Shown one piece after another: positions 14,315-23,472 of a DNA stretch of 35,669 nucleotides. The notes beneath the pieces were generated by a model. That model did no database searches, was not told the DNA's origin, and saw nothing but the letters and a program-made list of their open reading frames with translations. How positions within the stretch are numbered: the first letter of the stretch is position 1; each line of letters starts with the position of its first letter. The translations under genes were made by a program, and so were the position numbers. Origin of the DNA: Thermoleophilia bacterium (GTDB lineage Bacteria; Actinomycetota; Thermoleophilia; Gaiellales; Gaiellaceae); assembly GCA_013362295.1 (NCBI GenBank), contig JABFWJ010000125.1, positions 1-35,669 of the forward strand, given 5' to 3'.

Positions 14315-15835
14315 TTAACCTCCCGCTCCGCCGTCATGCGCGACGTCGGGCGAGAAGTCCTGCCACCAGCTCGGGCAGGAGAGAGCACCCGAGTTCAGCC
14401 GGAAGTCGTCGTAGGCGACGCTTCCGTCGAGGTGGCCGAAGCTCGCCGCCGGTGTCGACAAGCCCATGCCGTACGTCGTCGTCCCGTTGACGCCCGGCAC
14501 GGCCAGGAGCAACGTCCAGTCGGCTCCGGGAGAGCGGACGTAGGCGCGGTAGACGCCGTCGGTGCGGGTGAGCCGCATCGACCCGGCCAGATCGAGCGTG
14601 TTCAGCTGGTTGAACGTGAACGGCACGGTGATGTTCGCCCAAGCGTTGTACGACTGGTCGAACGGCGCGTCGAACGGCGTCGACACGCGCGCCACCGCGC
14701 CGTCCGCGAAGAACGCGTTGAGCGTGGCGAAGAAACCGCCGTGCTGCGGCCAGGTGAGGAGCGTGTAGTCGACCTGGTAGTCGAAGTCGCCGGCGAGCCG
14801 GCACTGCGAGCCCCAGTGCTCGTCGATCTGGTCGAACTGTCCGCCGGGAACGCCCGTGCCCGAGATGGACGCGACGAGCCTTCCGTCCTGCTCGCCGATC
14901 GTGCCACCCGGGTCGTTGATCTGGTGCCAGAGGCTCGCGTCCCGCACGCCTTCGTCGAACGCCTCGTCGAGGGGAGCGGACGGCGCCGTTCCGACGTCGC
15001 CGATGCTGCCGTCGGCCAGTGACACGGAGCGGATGCGAGCGTCGTTTCCGGACTGGTAGACGATCGAGCTTCCGTCAGCCGACCACGCCTGCCAGAACTC
15101 GTTGTCCGACGGCGTCGCCACGACCTGCCGCAGATCCCTGCCGTTCGCGTGCACGACGTAGATGTCGTTGTTGCTGCCCGTGTCGTCGCGCAGGAACGAG
15201 AGATCGTCTCCGTGCGGCGCCCAGCGCGGGTTGAAGTCGCCGAACGCGGCCGGCCCTGTCGTGATCTGCCGGTCGCCTTTGCCGTCGAGCGTGGCGACGT
15301 GGAGCGACCACGAGCCGCCGGCATCCGTCGCGTAGGCGATCCGGTTCCCGGCGGGAGCCGGGTCTGCGGTGAGGATGTTGCCCGCGAGCGGCAACTCGGC
15401 CCGCTGTGAGCCGTCGGCGTTCATGATCCACTCGCTGCACGGGCAGAAGAACGGCCCGCGCTGCCAGACGATGCGGCCGTCGGCCGTCCACCGCGGGTTG
15501 TCGTCGCGCTCCGCGTCCGACGTCAGCCGTGTGAGGCCGCCGCCGACGGCGTCGACCGTGTAGATGTCCCAGGTCCCGTCGGGAGCGCGGCCGGCGAACG
15601 CGACGCGGCTGCCGTTCGGCGACCACGCGGGGCCACGCTCGAACAGGTCGTCGAACGTCAGGCGATGCTCGCCCGAGCCGTCCGCGTCGACGACGTAGAG
15701 CTCGCGCTCCCCGTCCGCCCGGTTGCTGGCGAAGACGATCTTGCCGCCGCCGCCCCCACCCCCCGCCCCTGCGGCGAGCGCCGCGGGCGAGGTGATCAGC
15801 AGCAGTCCGGCGCAGCACATGACTACGCGCTTCAT
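14315..15835 (-). CDS. Secreted TolB-like beta-propeller protein with C-terminal lectin-like domain
   Basis: 506 residues from ATG 15835, chosen over the adjacent GTG because AAGGAG lies six bases before the ATG. A signal peptide (MKRVVMCCAGLLLITSPAAL) and a run of Gly come first. Five to six propeller repeats of the PD40/WD40-like TolB type follow (about 30-285): SNRADGERELYVVDADGSG, PAWSPNGSRVAF, NPRWTADGRIVW, NPRWAPHGDDLSF, AWSADGSSIVYQSG. The C-terminal 210 residues look like a concanavalin/LamG-like jelly roll (FDYQVDYTLLTWPQHGGFFATL, YRAYVRSPGADWTLLL), as in DUF1349-like domains. It is likely periplasmic or extracellular, binding glycans or proteins; no catalytic motif is seen. Its neighbours on the same strand are also exported proteins. 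Confidence 0.85.
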   Translation of the reverse strand: MKRVVMCCAGLLLITSPAALAAGAGGGGGGGKIVFASNRADGERELYVVDADGSGEHRLTFDDLFERGPAWSPNGSRVAFAGRAPDGTWDIYTVDAVGGGLTRLTSDAERDDNPRWTADGRIVWQRGPFFCPCSEWIMNADGSQRAELPLAGNILTADPAPAGNRIAYATDAGGSWSLHVATLDGKGDRQITTGPAAFGDFNPRWAPHGDDLSFLRDDTGSNNDIYVVHANGRDLRQVVATPSDNEFWQAWSADGSSIVYQSGNDARIRSVSLADGSIGDVGTAPSAPLDEAFDEGVRDASLWHQINDPGGTIGEQDGRLVASISGTGVPGGQFDQIDEHWGSQCRLAGDFDYQVDYTLLTWPQHGGFFATLNAFFADGAVARVSTPFDAPFDQSYNAWANITVPFTFNQLNTLDLAGSMRLTRTDGVYRAYVRSPGADWTLLLAVPGVNGTTTYGMGLSTPAASFGHLDGSVAYDDFRLNSGALSCPSWWQDFSPDVAHDGGAGG

Positions 15836-15893
15836 CACGCGCTCTCCTTCGGTCGGCGTTGCCGCCAGCCTAAGGGCGAGCGCTCATCAAACG

Positions 15894-17342
15894 CTAATGG
15901 CGCGTGAGCGAGAGCCGGTACTCGACGGGATTGCGGACCGGCGAGACGAGCTTCGCTTCCAGGTAGTACACGCCCGTCGCCGGCGCACGGTAGGCGAGCC
16001 GCAACTGGCGGCCGATGCGGCGGGAGCGCGCGACGCGCGTGTCGACGAGCTTCGCGCCGGGCGTCAGCTCGACGCGCTTCGTGCCGGGGGCCCAGAGCGC
16101 GAGCTGCACCGGCGCGGGCGTCGACAGCCGCGCGAAGAGCCGCGCGCCCTTTGTCACGGTCACGCGGTAGACGTCCGTGTTGTCGTCCCAGAAGTCGAGC
16201 GACGCGCTGATCGTCCGCGGCAGCGGCGGCAGCGCGTGCGCCCACGGGCCGGCATCGTCGTTCGGCTCGTAATGATCGGTTGCGGGCAGCGGCGTGGCGC
16301 CGAGCATCGTCAATGCGTTCAGCACGTCGAGTCTTCCCCACCCCGTGTAGATGTCGCGTCCCGCCGTGCATTTCGCGCAACCCGTCGCCGTGGTCGCGTC
16401 GTCGGCGCTGCGCTCGAGGAGCCACGAGACCTGGTCGGGTTTCAGCGCAGGATCCTGCCCGAGCAGGAGCGCTGCCGCCGCGCTCACCTGCGGAGCGGCG
16501 AACGACGTCCCGATCCCCTCCTGGAACTCGTTCGGGCCGCAGTCGGAGTAGGGCCGGGACGCGCAGTCGGCCGTCGTCGAGACGAGCTGCTGCGGGATCG
16601 TGGAGAAAATCGAAGCGCCGGGCGCGGCGATGTCGTTGTAGATCGCGTCGCGGTTCGAGTAGTCCGGGACGACGCCGTCCTGACGAATCGCGCTGACGCC
16701 GATCACGTGCGGCAGCGCCGCCGGATAGTGCGCGAAGCCCCACGGGGTCGCCGGCGACTGGGGGCCGTTCCCGACCGCGGCCACCACCACGACCCCCCGC
16801 GAGTACGCATATTCGACGGCGGCCTGCTCGAGCGGCGAATAGGTGTCGAGCTTGGGGTTGAGCGGGTCGCGGACGCCGCCGAGGCTGAGGTTGATCACGC
16901 GGGCTCCGTTGTCGACGGCCCACCGGATGGCCGCGACCTCGCCCTCCAGGGAGATCGTGCCGCTGTTGTCGACTACCTTCGCGATCATCAGCCTGGCATT
17001 GATCGCGAGCCCCGCGATCCCCTCGTTGTTCGCCGGGTTCGCGCCGATCAGGCACGCGATGAACGTGCCGTGCCCCTGGTCGTCGCGAGAGGGCGAGCCC
17101 CCGACGAAGGAACGCGCCGCGACGACGCGCCCGACGAGATCCGGGTGGTTTCCGTCGATCCCGCTGTCGATCACGGCGACGTTGACCGGGAACAGCTTCG
17201 GCGTCGTCGGCCAGTACGTCCACGCGTTGTCGCTCGTCAGGTACCACTGCTTGTCGGCGAGCGGCTCGGTGTTGTCGAAGGCGAGCGCCGGCGCGGCGAG
17301 AGCCGCCGCGGTGAGAACGGCTGCCAGGACGAGCTTCAGCAA
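15894..17342 (-). CDS. Secreted subtilisin-like serine protease (S8)
   Basis: 482 residues. The catalytic triad is complete: Asp59 in VAVIDSGIDGNHPDL, His91 in DDQGHGTFIACLIG and Ser280 in GIGTSFAAPQVSAAAALLL. Asn192 (AAVGNGPQ) supplies the oxyanion hole. A signal peptide (LLKLVLAAVLTAAALAAPALA) opens the protein and a pre-peptidase C-terminal (PPC-like) beta domain closes it (about 355-482, starting DHYEPNDD). A clear I9 propeptide is absent: the catalytic domain begins about 30 residues after the signal peptide. The TTG start overlaps the stop of the upstream SpoIID-domain gene (TTGCTGA), so the pair is translationally coupled. A CTG one codon later is the only alternative near the signal peptide. 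Confidence 0.9.
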   Translation of the reverse strand: MLKLVLAAVLTAAALAAPALAFDNTEPLADKQWYLTSDNAWTYWPTTPKLFPVNVAVIDSGIDGNHPDLVGRVVAARSFVGGSPSRDDQGHGTFIACLIGANPANNEGIAGLAINARLMIAKVVDNSGTISLEGEVAAIRWAVDNGARVINLSLGGVRDPLNPKLDTYSPLEQAAVEYAYSRGVVVVAAVGNGPQSPATPWGFAHYPAALPHVIGVSAIRQDGVVPDYSNRDAIYNDIAAPGASIFSTIPQQLVSTTADCASRPYSDCGPNEFQEGIGTSFAAPQVSAAAALLLGQDPALKPDQVSWLLERSADDATTATGCAKCTAGRDIYTGWGRLDVLNALTMLGATPLPATDHYEPNDDAGPWAHALPPLPRTISASLDFWDDNTDVYRVTVTKGARLFARLSTPAPVQLALWAPGTKRVELTPGAKLVDTRVARSRRIGRQLRLAYRAPATGVYYLEAKLVSPVRNPVEYRLSLTRH

Positions 17343-19033
17343 CAGGAGATCTTGGACAGGCCCGGCGCCAGGCCGTGGCCGGGCGCGACCCGCGCGCGAT
17401 AGGAACCGGGATCGGCGCCCGGCGCCGTGAGCGCGAACGCTCCGGAGGCGTCGGTCGTGGATGTCGCGACCGTCTGCCAGCCGGTCGTCCCGTCGGCGCT
17501 CCATTGCAGCTCCACGGCGGCATTCGCGACCGCCGGCCTGGTCGTGCCCGACGCAGCGCCGTGCTGGATCGTCGCGTCGACGCGCACGGCGACGGCGATC
17601 TTCGCGAGCCCGGCGCGCACGTTTCCCCACGCGAGCCGGTACTGCGTGGCGGTTTGCGGCCGTACGATCGTCGCGAAGGCGCCGTTGCCGTCGAGGAGCA
17701 GCTCGCCGGCGGGCGCCCAGCCGAGGCCGAACGCCTTCTCCTCGAGCGAGACCGTCTCGACTCCGCGAGCGCGTCCCGTGAGCGAGACCGCGCCGCCGTA
17801 GGTGATCGTCTTCGACCGCGGAAGGAGCTGCAGGAGCGCCGGCGTGAACCACGTCGAGCGCAGCTCGAGCGCGCCGCGCACCTGGTTGCCGGTCATGGTC
17901 ACTTGCGACTCGTCGTCCGAGACGACCGTCAGCGACTTGACGCGGCCCGAGGGCCCGCTCGAGGCCTGCAGGTCGGCGATCGGGGACGCGAGCTTTAGCT
18001 CCTTCGCGACGATCCCCGCGTCCAGCAGCATCGGCCCCCAGTCGTGGTAGGGCGAGGCCGTGTCGTACGGGTCGGCAACCGGGACGAGATACGGGACCGC
18101 GATCCCGGTCGCCTCGGCCGCCGATGCGGTGCGGCCGCCCGACGTGGAGAAGAACAGCGTGTTCGCGACCTTGCCGTTGTAGAGGACGACCTGACCCTTC
18201 GTCGCGTCGACGGCCGCGCTCGCGGCCGGACTCTCGGCCGGGACGCCGCCGAAGACCTGGCTGCGGGTGTCGCCGTAGAGGTCGAAGGCCTTGCCGGCCG
18301 TGAGATTCGCGAGCGCGTACGAGCGCGCGGCGACCGCCTGCGCCTCGAGCGCCTCCGGCGGCCAGGCCGACGGCATCTCCGCGGGTACCACGCCCTTCAG
18401 ATACGTCTCGAGGGGAAGCGTGTCGATCACCTGCAGGGCCTTGCCGTCACTCGACACCTTGATCCGGCCGCGGTAGGCCGTCTTCTTGACCAGCAGAGGC
18501 TGCGCGGCGGCAAAGGTCAACGGCGGCTGCAGGTCGGGATGGCTTGCGATCGCGAGCTTCGCCTTCAGGACGAGCGGGCCGGGGTCGAGGGGCGTCTTTG
18601 CGCCGGTCGCGTCCACCACGCTCCACGGCCCGGGCGACTCCAGCGTCACCTTCTTTCCAGAGGAGAGCAGCACGCGGACCGACGACACCTTGGCGGGCCC
18701 GAGCGTCGTGCCCGTGTAGTAGTGGGCGAGGATCTTGTCGAACGTCCAGCCGTGCTTCGCGTAGCCGTAGGCGCCCCATTGGCTGAGCCCGAGCCCGTGG
18801 CCCCAGCCGTGGCCGCTGACGACCAGGATGGACGGCGCTGCGCTCGTCACGACGGTCGCCGTCGACGACGAGGTGGTGGCGGGCGCCGCGGGCGGCCCGG
18901 CGGCGAGGAGCGACGACCCGAGTCCTCCCAGGAGCAGGCAGAACGCACCCAGGGGCACGGCACAGCGGCGCACGCGGGCCACGGTAGCCGAGGTGCCGCG
19001 GGCCTCCAGCCAGGCTTTACCGAACGTTTCCAT
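17336..19033 (-). CDS. SpoIID/LytB-domain exported protein (amidase enhancer/lytic transglycosylase-like)
   Basis: 565 residues. After a signal peptide or anchor (about 18-46) the SpoIID domain runs from about 70 to 335. It has GHGWGHGLGLSQWGAYGYA, LPLETYLKGVVPAEMPSAWP (candidate catalytic Glu219), LEAQAVAARSYALAN and SGGRTASA. Residues 345-565 are beta-rich, with an Ig/carboxypeptidase-regulatory-like end (TTDASGAFALTAPGADPG). SpoIID cleaves denuded peptidoglycan strands in sporulating Firmicutes; homologues in non-sporulating bacteria probably remodel the wall, so this is no proof of sporulation. The downstream subtilase overlaps its stop. The start is uncertain: ATG 19033 gives a long n-region, while GTG 18982 gives a compact signal peptide beginning VARVRRCAVPLG. 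It is divergent from the Ser/Thr kinase. Confidence 0.87.
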   Translation of the reverse strand: METFGKAWLEARGTSATVARVRRCAVPLGAFCLLLGGLGSSLLAAGPPAAPATTSSSTATVVTSAAPSILVVSGHGWGHGLGLSQWGAYGYAKHGWTFDKILAHYYTGTTLGPAKVSSVRVLLSSGKKVTLESPGPWSVVDATGAKTPLDPGPLVLKAKLAIASHPDLQPPLTFAAAQPLLVKKTAYRGRIKVSSDGKALQVIDTLPLETYLKGVVPAEMPSAWPPEALEAQAVAARSYALANLTAGKAFDLYGDTRSQVFGGVPAESPAASAAVDATKGQVVLYNGKVANTLFFSTSGGRTASAAEATGIAVPYLVPVADPYDTASPYHDWGPMLLDAGIVAKELKLASPIADLQASSGPSGRVKSLTVVSDDESQVTMTGNQVRGALELRSTWFTPALLQLLPRSKTITYGGAVSLTGRARGVETVSLEEKAFGLGWAPAGELLLDGNGAFATIVRPQTATQYRLAWGNVRAGLAKIAVAVRVDATIQHGAASGTTRPAVANAAVELQWSADGTTGWQTVATSTTDASGAFALTAPGADPGSYRARVAPGHGLAPGLSKISCC

Positions 19034-19044
19034 CCCGCCGTCTG

Positions 19045-19064
19045 GGGCAACGCTTTCGTTGCCC
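19045..19064. promoter_or_regulatory. Perfect 8-bp inverted repeat between the SpoIID-domain and kinase genes
   Basis: GGGCAACG (19045-19052), loop CTTT, CGTTGCCC (19057-19064). It ends eight bases before the kinase ATG at 19073 and starts 11 bases beyond the SpoIID-domain ATG at 19033. It cannot be a terminator for convergent genes here. It may be a shared operator, or a 5' hairpin masking the kinase start. Function inferred. Confidence 0.5.
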
Positions 19065-19072
19065 GGCCTGGC

Positions 19073-20431
19073 ATGCCTCCCCGTCCCGACATCTTGCTCC
19101 CACGGCGCTACGGCGATATACGTCCGCTCGCCCACGGCGGCATGGGCGAGATCTACGTGGCCACGGACCGCGAGCTGGGCCGCGAGGTTGCGGTCAAGGT
19201 GCTCGCGGAGCGCTACGCGAAGGACGAGAGCCTGCGGGCCCGTTTCAAGCGGGAGGCGCTCGCCGCCGCCCGCCTCTCTGGCAACCACAACATCGTCACC
19301 ATCTACGACGTGGGCGAGCGCGACGGTCGGCCGATCATCGTCATGGAGTACCTGGCCGGCGGCTCGCTTGAGCAGCGCGTCGCCGGCGGCAGGCCGTGCA
19401 GCCCGGCGCAGGTACTCGACTGGCTCGACCAGGCGGCGGCCGCGCTCGACGCTGCGCACGACGCCGGCGTCGTCCACCGGGATGTCAAACCGGGGAACCT
19501 GCTGCTCGACGATCTCGATCACGTGAAGGTGGCCGACTTCGGCGTCGCGAGTGCCGCGGGCCTCGACTCGTTCACGAAGACGGGGACGGTTCTCGGCACC
19601 GCCGGCTACCTGTCGCCGGAGCAGGCGAGAGGCGAGCGCGCCACGGCCGCGAGCGACCGCTACGCCCTCGGCATCGTCGCCTGGGAGCTGCTCGCGGGCA
19701 GGCGGCCGTTCGAGTCGGAGGCGCCGACCGCCGAGGCGCTCGCCCACATCAACGCGCCGGTGCCGTCCGTGCACGCCGCCAATCCGGCGCTCCCTTCGTC
19801 GCTCGATCCGGTCTTCGATCGTGCACTCGCGAAGGATCCCGCCGACCGGTACGCCACGGCGTCCGACTTCGCGAGCGAGCTCCGGAGCGCGCTGCGCGAC
19901 CCGAGGCCGACGCCGACGCCGATGCCGATGCCGATGCGAGTCGTCACGCACGCAAGCGCGCGCCGCTGGTGGGTCGTGCTCCTCCTGGCCGCGCTCGTCG
20001 CCGGCGGCGTGCTCGCCGCCGTGCTCGCTCCAGGCTCGAAGCACACCTCGCAGGCGGGCCCGCGCACGATCGTGCAGACCGTCACCGGGCCCGGCCGCAC
20101 CGTCACGACGACGACCACCACGCCGACGACGCCCGCGCCGGCGACGACACCGCCGAGCTCGGCAAGCGGCGCGCAGCTCAACGACGCCGGGTTCACGAAG
20201 ATGAAACAGGGCGACTACGGCGGGGCATTGCCGCTGCTCGAGCAGGCGGTCCAGAAGCTCGGCGGGACGGGATCGATCGTCGAGGCGTACGCCGACTACA
20301 ACCTGGCCTATACGCGCCGCAAGCTCGGGCAGTGCGCGGACGTTCTGCGGCTGCTCGACCGGTCGGAGGCGGTGCAGGGCCACCGCGACGAGATCGACGC
20401 GTTGCGCGCCGACGCGCAGAAAGCGTGCTAG
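19073..20431 (+). CDS. Membrane Ser/Thr protein kinase (Hanks type) with extracytoplasmic TPR-like region
   Basis: 452 residues. The kinase domain (about 13-270) has the glycine loop AHGGMGEIY, Lys42 in EVAVKVL, HRDVKPGNLL (Asp137), DFGVAS (155-160) and the activation loop TKTGTVLGTAGYLSPEQA. All catalytic residues are present. A Thr/Pro/Met linker (280-288) is followed by one membrane helix (about 299-320). A Thr/Pro-rich stalk and a helical domain (about 362-452, LNDAGFTKMKQGDYGGALPL and NLAYTRRKLGQCADVLRLL) follow, resembling two tetratricopeptide repeats. PASTA repeats, the muropeptide sensors of PknB, are absent, so it likely senses another external signal or a protein partner. It is divergent from a wall-active SpoIID-domain gene, which hints at cell-wall control (inference). 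Confidence 0.93.
   Translation: MPPRPDILLPRRYGDIRPLAHGGMGEIYVATDRELGREVAVKVLAERYAKDESLRARFKREALAAARLSGNHNIVTIYDVGERDGRPIIVMEYLAGGSLEQRVAGGRPCSPAQVLDWLDQAAAALDAAHDAGVVHRDVKPGNLLLDDLDHVKVADFGVASAAGLDSFTKTGTVLGTAGYLSPEQARGERATAASDRYALGIVAWELLAGRRPFESEAPTAEALAHINAPVPSVHAANPALPSSLDPVFDRALAKDPADRYATASDFASELRSALRDPRPTPTPMPMPMRVVTHASARRWWVVLLLAALVAGGVLAAVLAPGSKHTSQAGPRTIVQTVTGPGRTVTTTTTTPTTPAPATTPPSSASGAQLNDAGFTKMKQGDYGGALPLLEQAVQKLGGTGSIVEAYADYNLAYTRRKLGQCADVLRLLDRSEAVQGHRDEIDALRADAQKAC
19907..19936 (+). repeat. Five tandem hexamers CCGA(C/T)G in the kinase linker
   Basis: Two CCGACG units then three CCGATG units, in frame, encoding the PTPTPMPMPM linker before the membrane helix. Unit number can change by slippage without a frameshift. 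Confidence 0.85.
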
Positions 20432-20434
20432 ACG

Positions 20435-21424
<990 letters not shown>

Positions 21425-21431
21425 GGACCGA

Positions 21432-21459
21432 AGGTTAGCCGCGTCCCTGCGCCGGTCGA
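21432..21459 (-). promoter_or_regulatory. Promoter of rmlB, predicted leaderless
   Basis: On the minus strand TCGACC (21459-21454) and TAACCT (21437-21432) are separated by 16 bases. The -10 ends seven bases before the ATG at 21424, so the mRNA would begin at or beside the start codon. No Shine-Dalgarno is present. Confidence 0.5.
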
Positions 21460-21476
21460 GTCTAGGTCAGGTCTAG
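21460..21476. repeat. Two GTCTAG direct repeats 11 bases apart, upstream of the rmlB promoter
   Basis: GTCTAG at 21460-21465 and 21471-21476, separated by GTCAG, abut the proposed -35 of rmlB. One-turn spacing beside a -35 is the layout of an activator site. No binder is known. Confidence 0.45.
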
Positions 21477-21485
21477 AAACCCACC

Positions 21486-22301
21486 TCAAGCCTCTAGGCG
21501 TTCGAGGCAGGCTCGCAGGCCCTCGCGCCAGTGTGGGAGTGTGGGTGCGCCCTTCTCGCTCCGCAGCACCGAGTACGCCGGCCGCGGTGCGCGCGCGCCG
21601 AACTCAGCCGTCGTGATGCGGCGCACATGCGTGTCGAGGCCGGCCTCCTGGAAGATCGCCTCGGCGAAGTCGGCCCACGTGCAATCGCCGTCCGCAGCGA
21701 CGTGATAGATGCCATAGGGGCGGCCGATGATCTCCTTCGTCGCCTCCGCGAGATGTCCGACATACGTGGGCGCGCCGCGCTGATCGTCGACGACGGCAAC
21801 CTCGTCCCGCTCCGCGCCGAGGCGCAGCATCGTGCGCAGGAAGTTGTGCGAGGTCGGGCCGAAGAGCCAGGACGTGCGCACGATCCACGCGCGATCGCCG
21901 GCCGCCGCTTCCCCGTGCAGCTTCGTCCGCCCGTACGCGCCGAGCGGGCACGGTGCATCGGACTCGAGGTAGGGCGTGCGCTTCGTGCCGTCGAAGACGT
22001 AGTCGGTCGACCACACGACGAGGGGCGCTCCGAGCGATGCCGCGTTGAGCGTCCCACCGACGTTCACCGCCGCGGCGCTCTGCGGGTCGTCCTCGGCGCC
22101 GTCGACGTTCGTCCACGCGGCAGCGTGCAGCACGAGCTCGGCGTCGAGGCCCTCCGGCGGTGGATAGGTCACGTCCCACGCGGCGCGCGTCAGCGCGCGC
22201 GCCTCCGGGAACGCCTCGGCGAGCGCGTGGCCGAGCTGCCCACCGGCGCCGGTGATCAGACTTCGTCGCGTGCGGACAGGATCGGGGACTTCGTGCTCCA
22301 C
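21486..22301 (-). CDS. rmlD: dTDP-4-dehydrorhamnose reductase
   Basis: About 271 residues. The nucleotide motif is LITGAGGQLGHALAEAF, followed by LHAAAWTNVDGAEDD, WSTDYVFDGTKRTPY and the catalytic YGRTK. IVRTSWLFGP and YHVAADGDCTWADFAEAIF are also family blocks. It reduces dTDP-4-keto-L-rhamnose with NADPH, the last step to dTDP-L-rhamnose. The start is unclear: GTG 22301 (used here) and GTG 22328 both lie inside the end of rmlC, giving overlaps of 46 or 73 bases. The fold proper begins only at about residue 13. A CTG just before ITGAGG would clip the first strand. Confidence 0.92.
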   Translation of the reverse strand: MEHEVPDPVRTRRSLITGAGGQLGHALAEAFPEARALTRAAWDVTYPPPEGLDAELVLHAAAWTNVDGAEDDPQSAAAVNVGGTLNAASLGAPLVVWSTDYVFDGTKRTPYLESDAPCPLGAYGRTKLHGEAAAGDRAWIVRTSWLFGPTSHNFLRTMLRLGAERDEVAVVDDQRGAPTYVGHLAEATKEIIGRPYGIYHVAADGDCTWADFAEAIFQEAGLDTHVRRITTAEFGARAPRPAYSVLRSEKGAPTLPHWREGLRACLERLEA

Positions 22302-22705
22302 AGATCGACGACGCGCGGATCGTTCCACGGCACGCCGTGCTCGTCGGGGTCAGCCGGGTCGTACTCCTCGGTCACGAAATAACAGAAGAGGCAATCCGTG
22401 AGCGCCTCGTAGCCGTGCGCCATCGTGCCCGGCACGTAGATCGCGACCGGGTTGTCGTCGCCGATGTCCTCCGTGAAGGTCTCGCCCGTGTCGCGGTCGA
22501 GCACGACGACGCGGACCATGCCGTGCAGGCAGAGGAAGAGATCGTCCTGGCCGCGCTCGTGATAGTGGAGTGCGCGAATCACGCCCCGGCGCGAGCGCGC
22601 GAGATTCGCCTGCCGCACCGGCTTCGGCAGCTCGCTCGCGCGCATCAGCTCCATGAACCATCCGCGCTCGTCCTCGTGCCGCCGCAACGGGATGCGCGTG
22701 ACCAC
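22256..22705 (-). CDS. rmlC: dTDP-4-dehydrorhamnose 3,5-epimerase family protein (short form)
   Basis: 149 residues, cupin fold. HEDERGWFMELMRASEL, RQANLARSRRGVIRALHYHE (conserved active-site His), VPGTMAHGYEAL and YDPADPDEHGVPWNDP match RmlC in order. RmlC is usually 180-200 residues; here the N-terminal strand and parts of the C-terminus are trimmed, so it could be a related 3- or 5-epimerase or an isomerase. The context (rmlA, rmlD and rmlB on the same strand) favours the rhamnose pathway: epimerisation of dTDP-4-keto-6-deoxyglucose at C3 and C5. The GTG start shares one base with the rmlA stop codon. Confidence 0.87.
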   Translation of the reverse strand: MVTRIPLRRHEDERGWFMELMRASELPKPVRQANLARSRRGVIRALHYHERGQDDLFLCLHGMVRVVVLDRDTGETFTEDIGDDNPVAIYVPGTMAHGYEALTDCLFCYFVTEEYDPADPDEHGVPWNDPRVVDLWSTKSPILSARDEV

Positions 22706-23472
22706 TACTTGTTGGCCCCTGTCTCCTCGATCCGCCTGCCGATGTCGGCGAGATCGCCCCAGTGCTTGCCGCCGTCGTGCCACCAGCCCTCGACGCGCCG
22801 CACGGCGAGGTCGCCGCGCTGGGCGTACACGCGGTTGACGTCGGTGATCTCCAGCTCGCCGCGGTTCGAGGGCGCGAGCCCGTCGATGATCTCGAAGACG
22901 TCGGGCGGGTAGCAGTACAGACCGACGACCGCATCGTTCGACGGCGGTGAGTCGTAGCGCGTGTCGACGGTCCCCGCCTTCTCGACGATGTCGGTGACGT
23001 TCATGTCGCCGTCGTAGACGAGGACGCCGAAGTTCTCGGGATCGGGTACCTCCTTGACGAACACCATCGCGCCCTCCTGCCACGACCTGATCGCATCCGC
23101 CTGGGCATGCTCGAAGATGTTGTCGCCGAGGCAGACGACGAGCTGGTCGCCCGCCGCGAACTCTCGCGCCATGCCCACGACCTGCGCGATCCCGCCGGCC
23201 TGGACCTGCACCTTGTAGGAGAGATCGAGGTCGAACAACAGGTCGCCGCCGGCGCGCGACTCGACGCGGCCGTTCCCGAGCAGGTCGATGAACTGGCCCG
23301 CGTGCTGCTGCCCGGTGACGATCAGCACTTCGCGCACGCCTGAACGCTGCAGCAGCTGCAGCGGGTAGTAGACCATCGGCCAGCGGCCGACGGGCAGGAG
23401 ATGCTTGTTCGTGACCCGGGTGAGCTCTTCGAGGCGGGTTGCGTTGCCGCCCGCGGCGATGAGGCCTTTCAC
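22705..23472 (-). CDS. rmlA: Glucose-1-phosphate thymidylyltransferase (short form)
   Basis: 255 residues, nucleotidyltransferase fold. The N-terminal block is LIAAGGNATRLEELT followed by NKHLLPVGRWPMVYYPLQLL; the catalytic loop normally reads GG(S/T)GTRL, so the NA pair is a variation. LGDNIFE holds the metal-binding Asp, and NFGVLVYD, EKAGTVDTR and GELEITDVNRVYAQ complete the pattern. It makes dTDP-glucose from glucose-1-phosphate and dTTP. Length is below the usual 290 because the C-terminal regulatory helices are absent, so feedback control by dTDP-rhamnose may be weaker (inference). The GTG overlaps the TGA of the upstream transporter by four bases. Confidence 0.92.
   Translation of the reverse strand: MKGLIAAGGNATRLEELTRVTNKHLLPVGRWPMVYYPLQLLQRSGVREVLIVTGQQHAGQFIDLLGNGRVESRAGGDLLFDLDLSYKVQVQAGGIAQVVGMAREFAAGDQLVVCLGDNIFEHAQADAIRSWQEGAMVFVKEVPDPENFGVLVYDGDMNVTDIVEKAGTVDTRYDSPPSNDAVVGLYCYPPDVFEIIDGLAPSNRGELEITDVNRVYAQRGDLAVRRVEGWWHDGGKHWGDLADIGRRIEETGANK

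Noticed and set aside
17336..19033. Evidence for endospore formation
   Set aside because: SpoIID domains occur widely in non-sporulating bacteria, and no other spore gene is present in the window.
17336..20383. 1015-residue version of the SpoIID-domain protein running into the kinase gene
   Set aside because: Only codons from about 19033 downward encode recognisable protein; the extension is antisense to the kinase catalytic domain.
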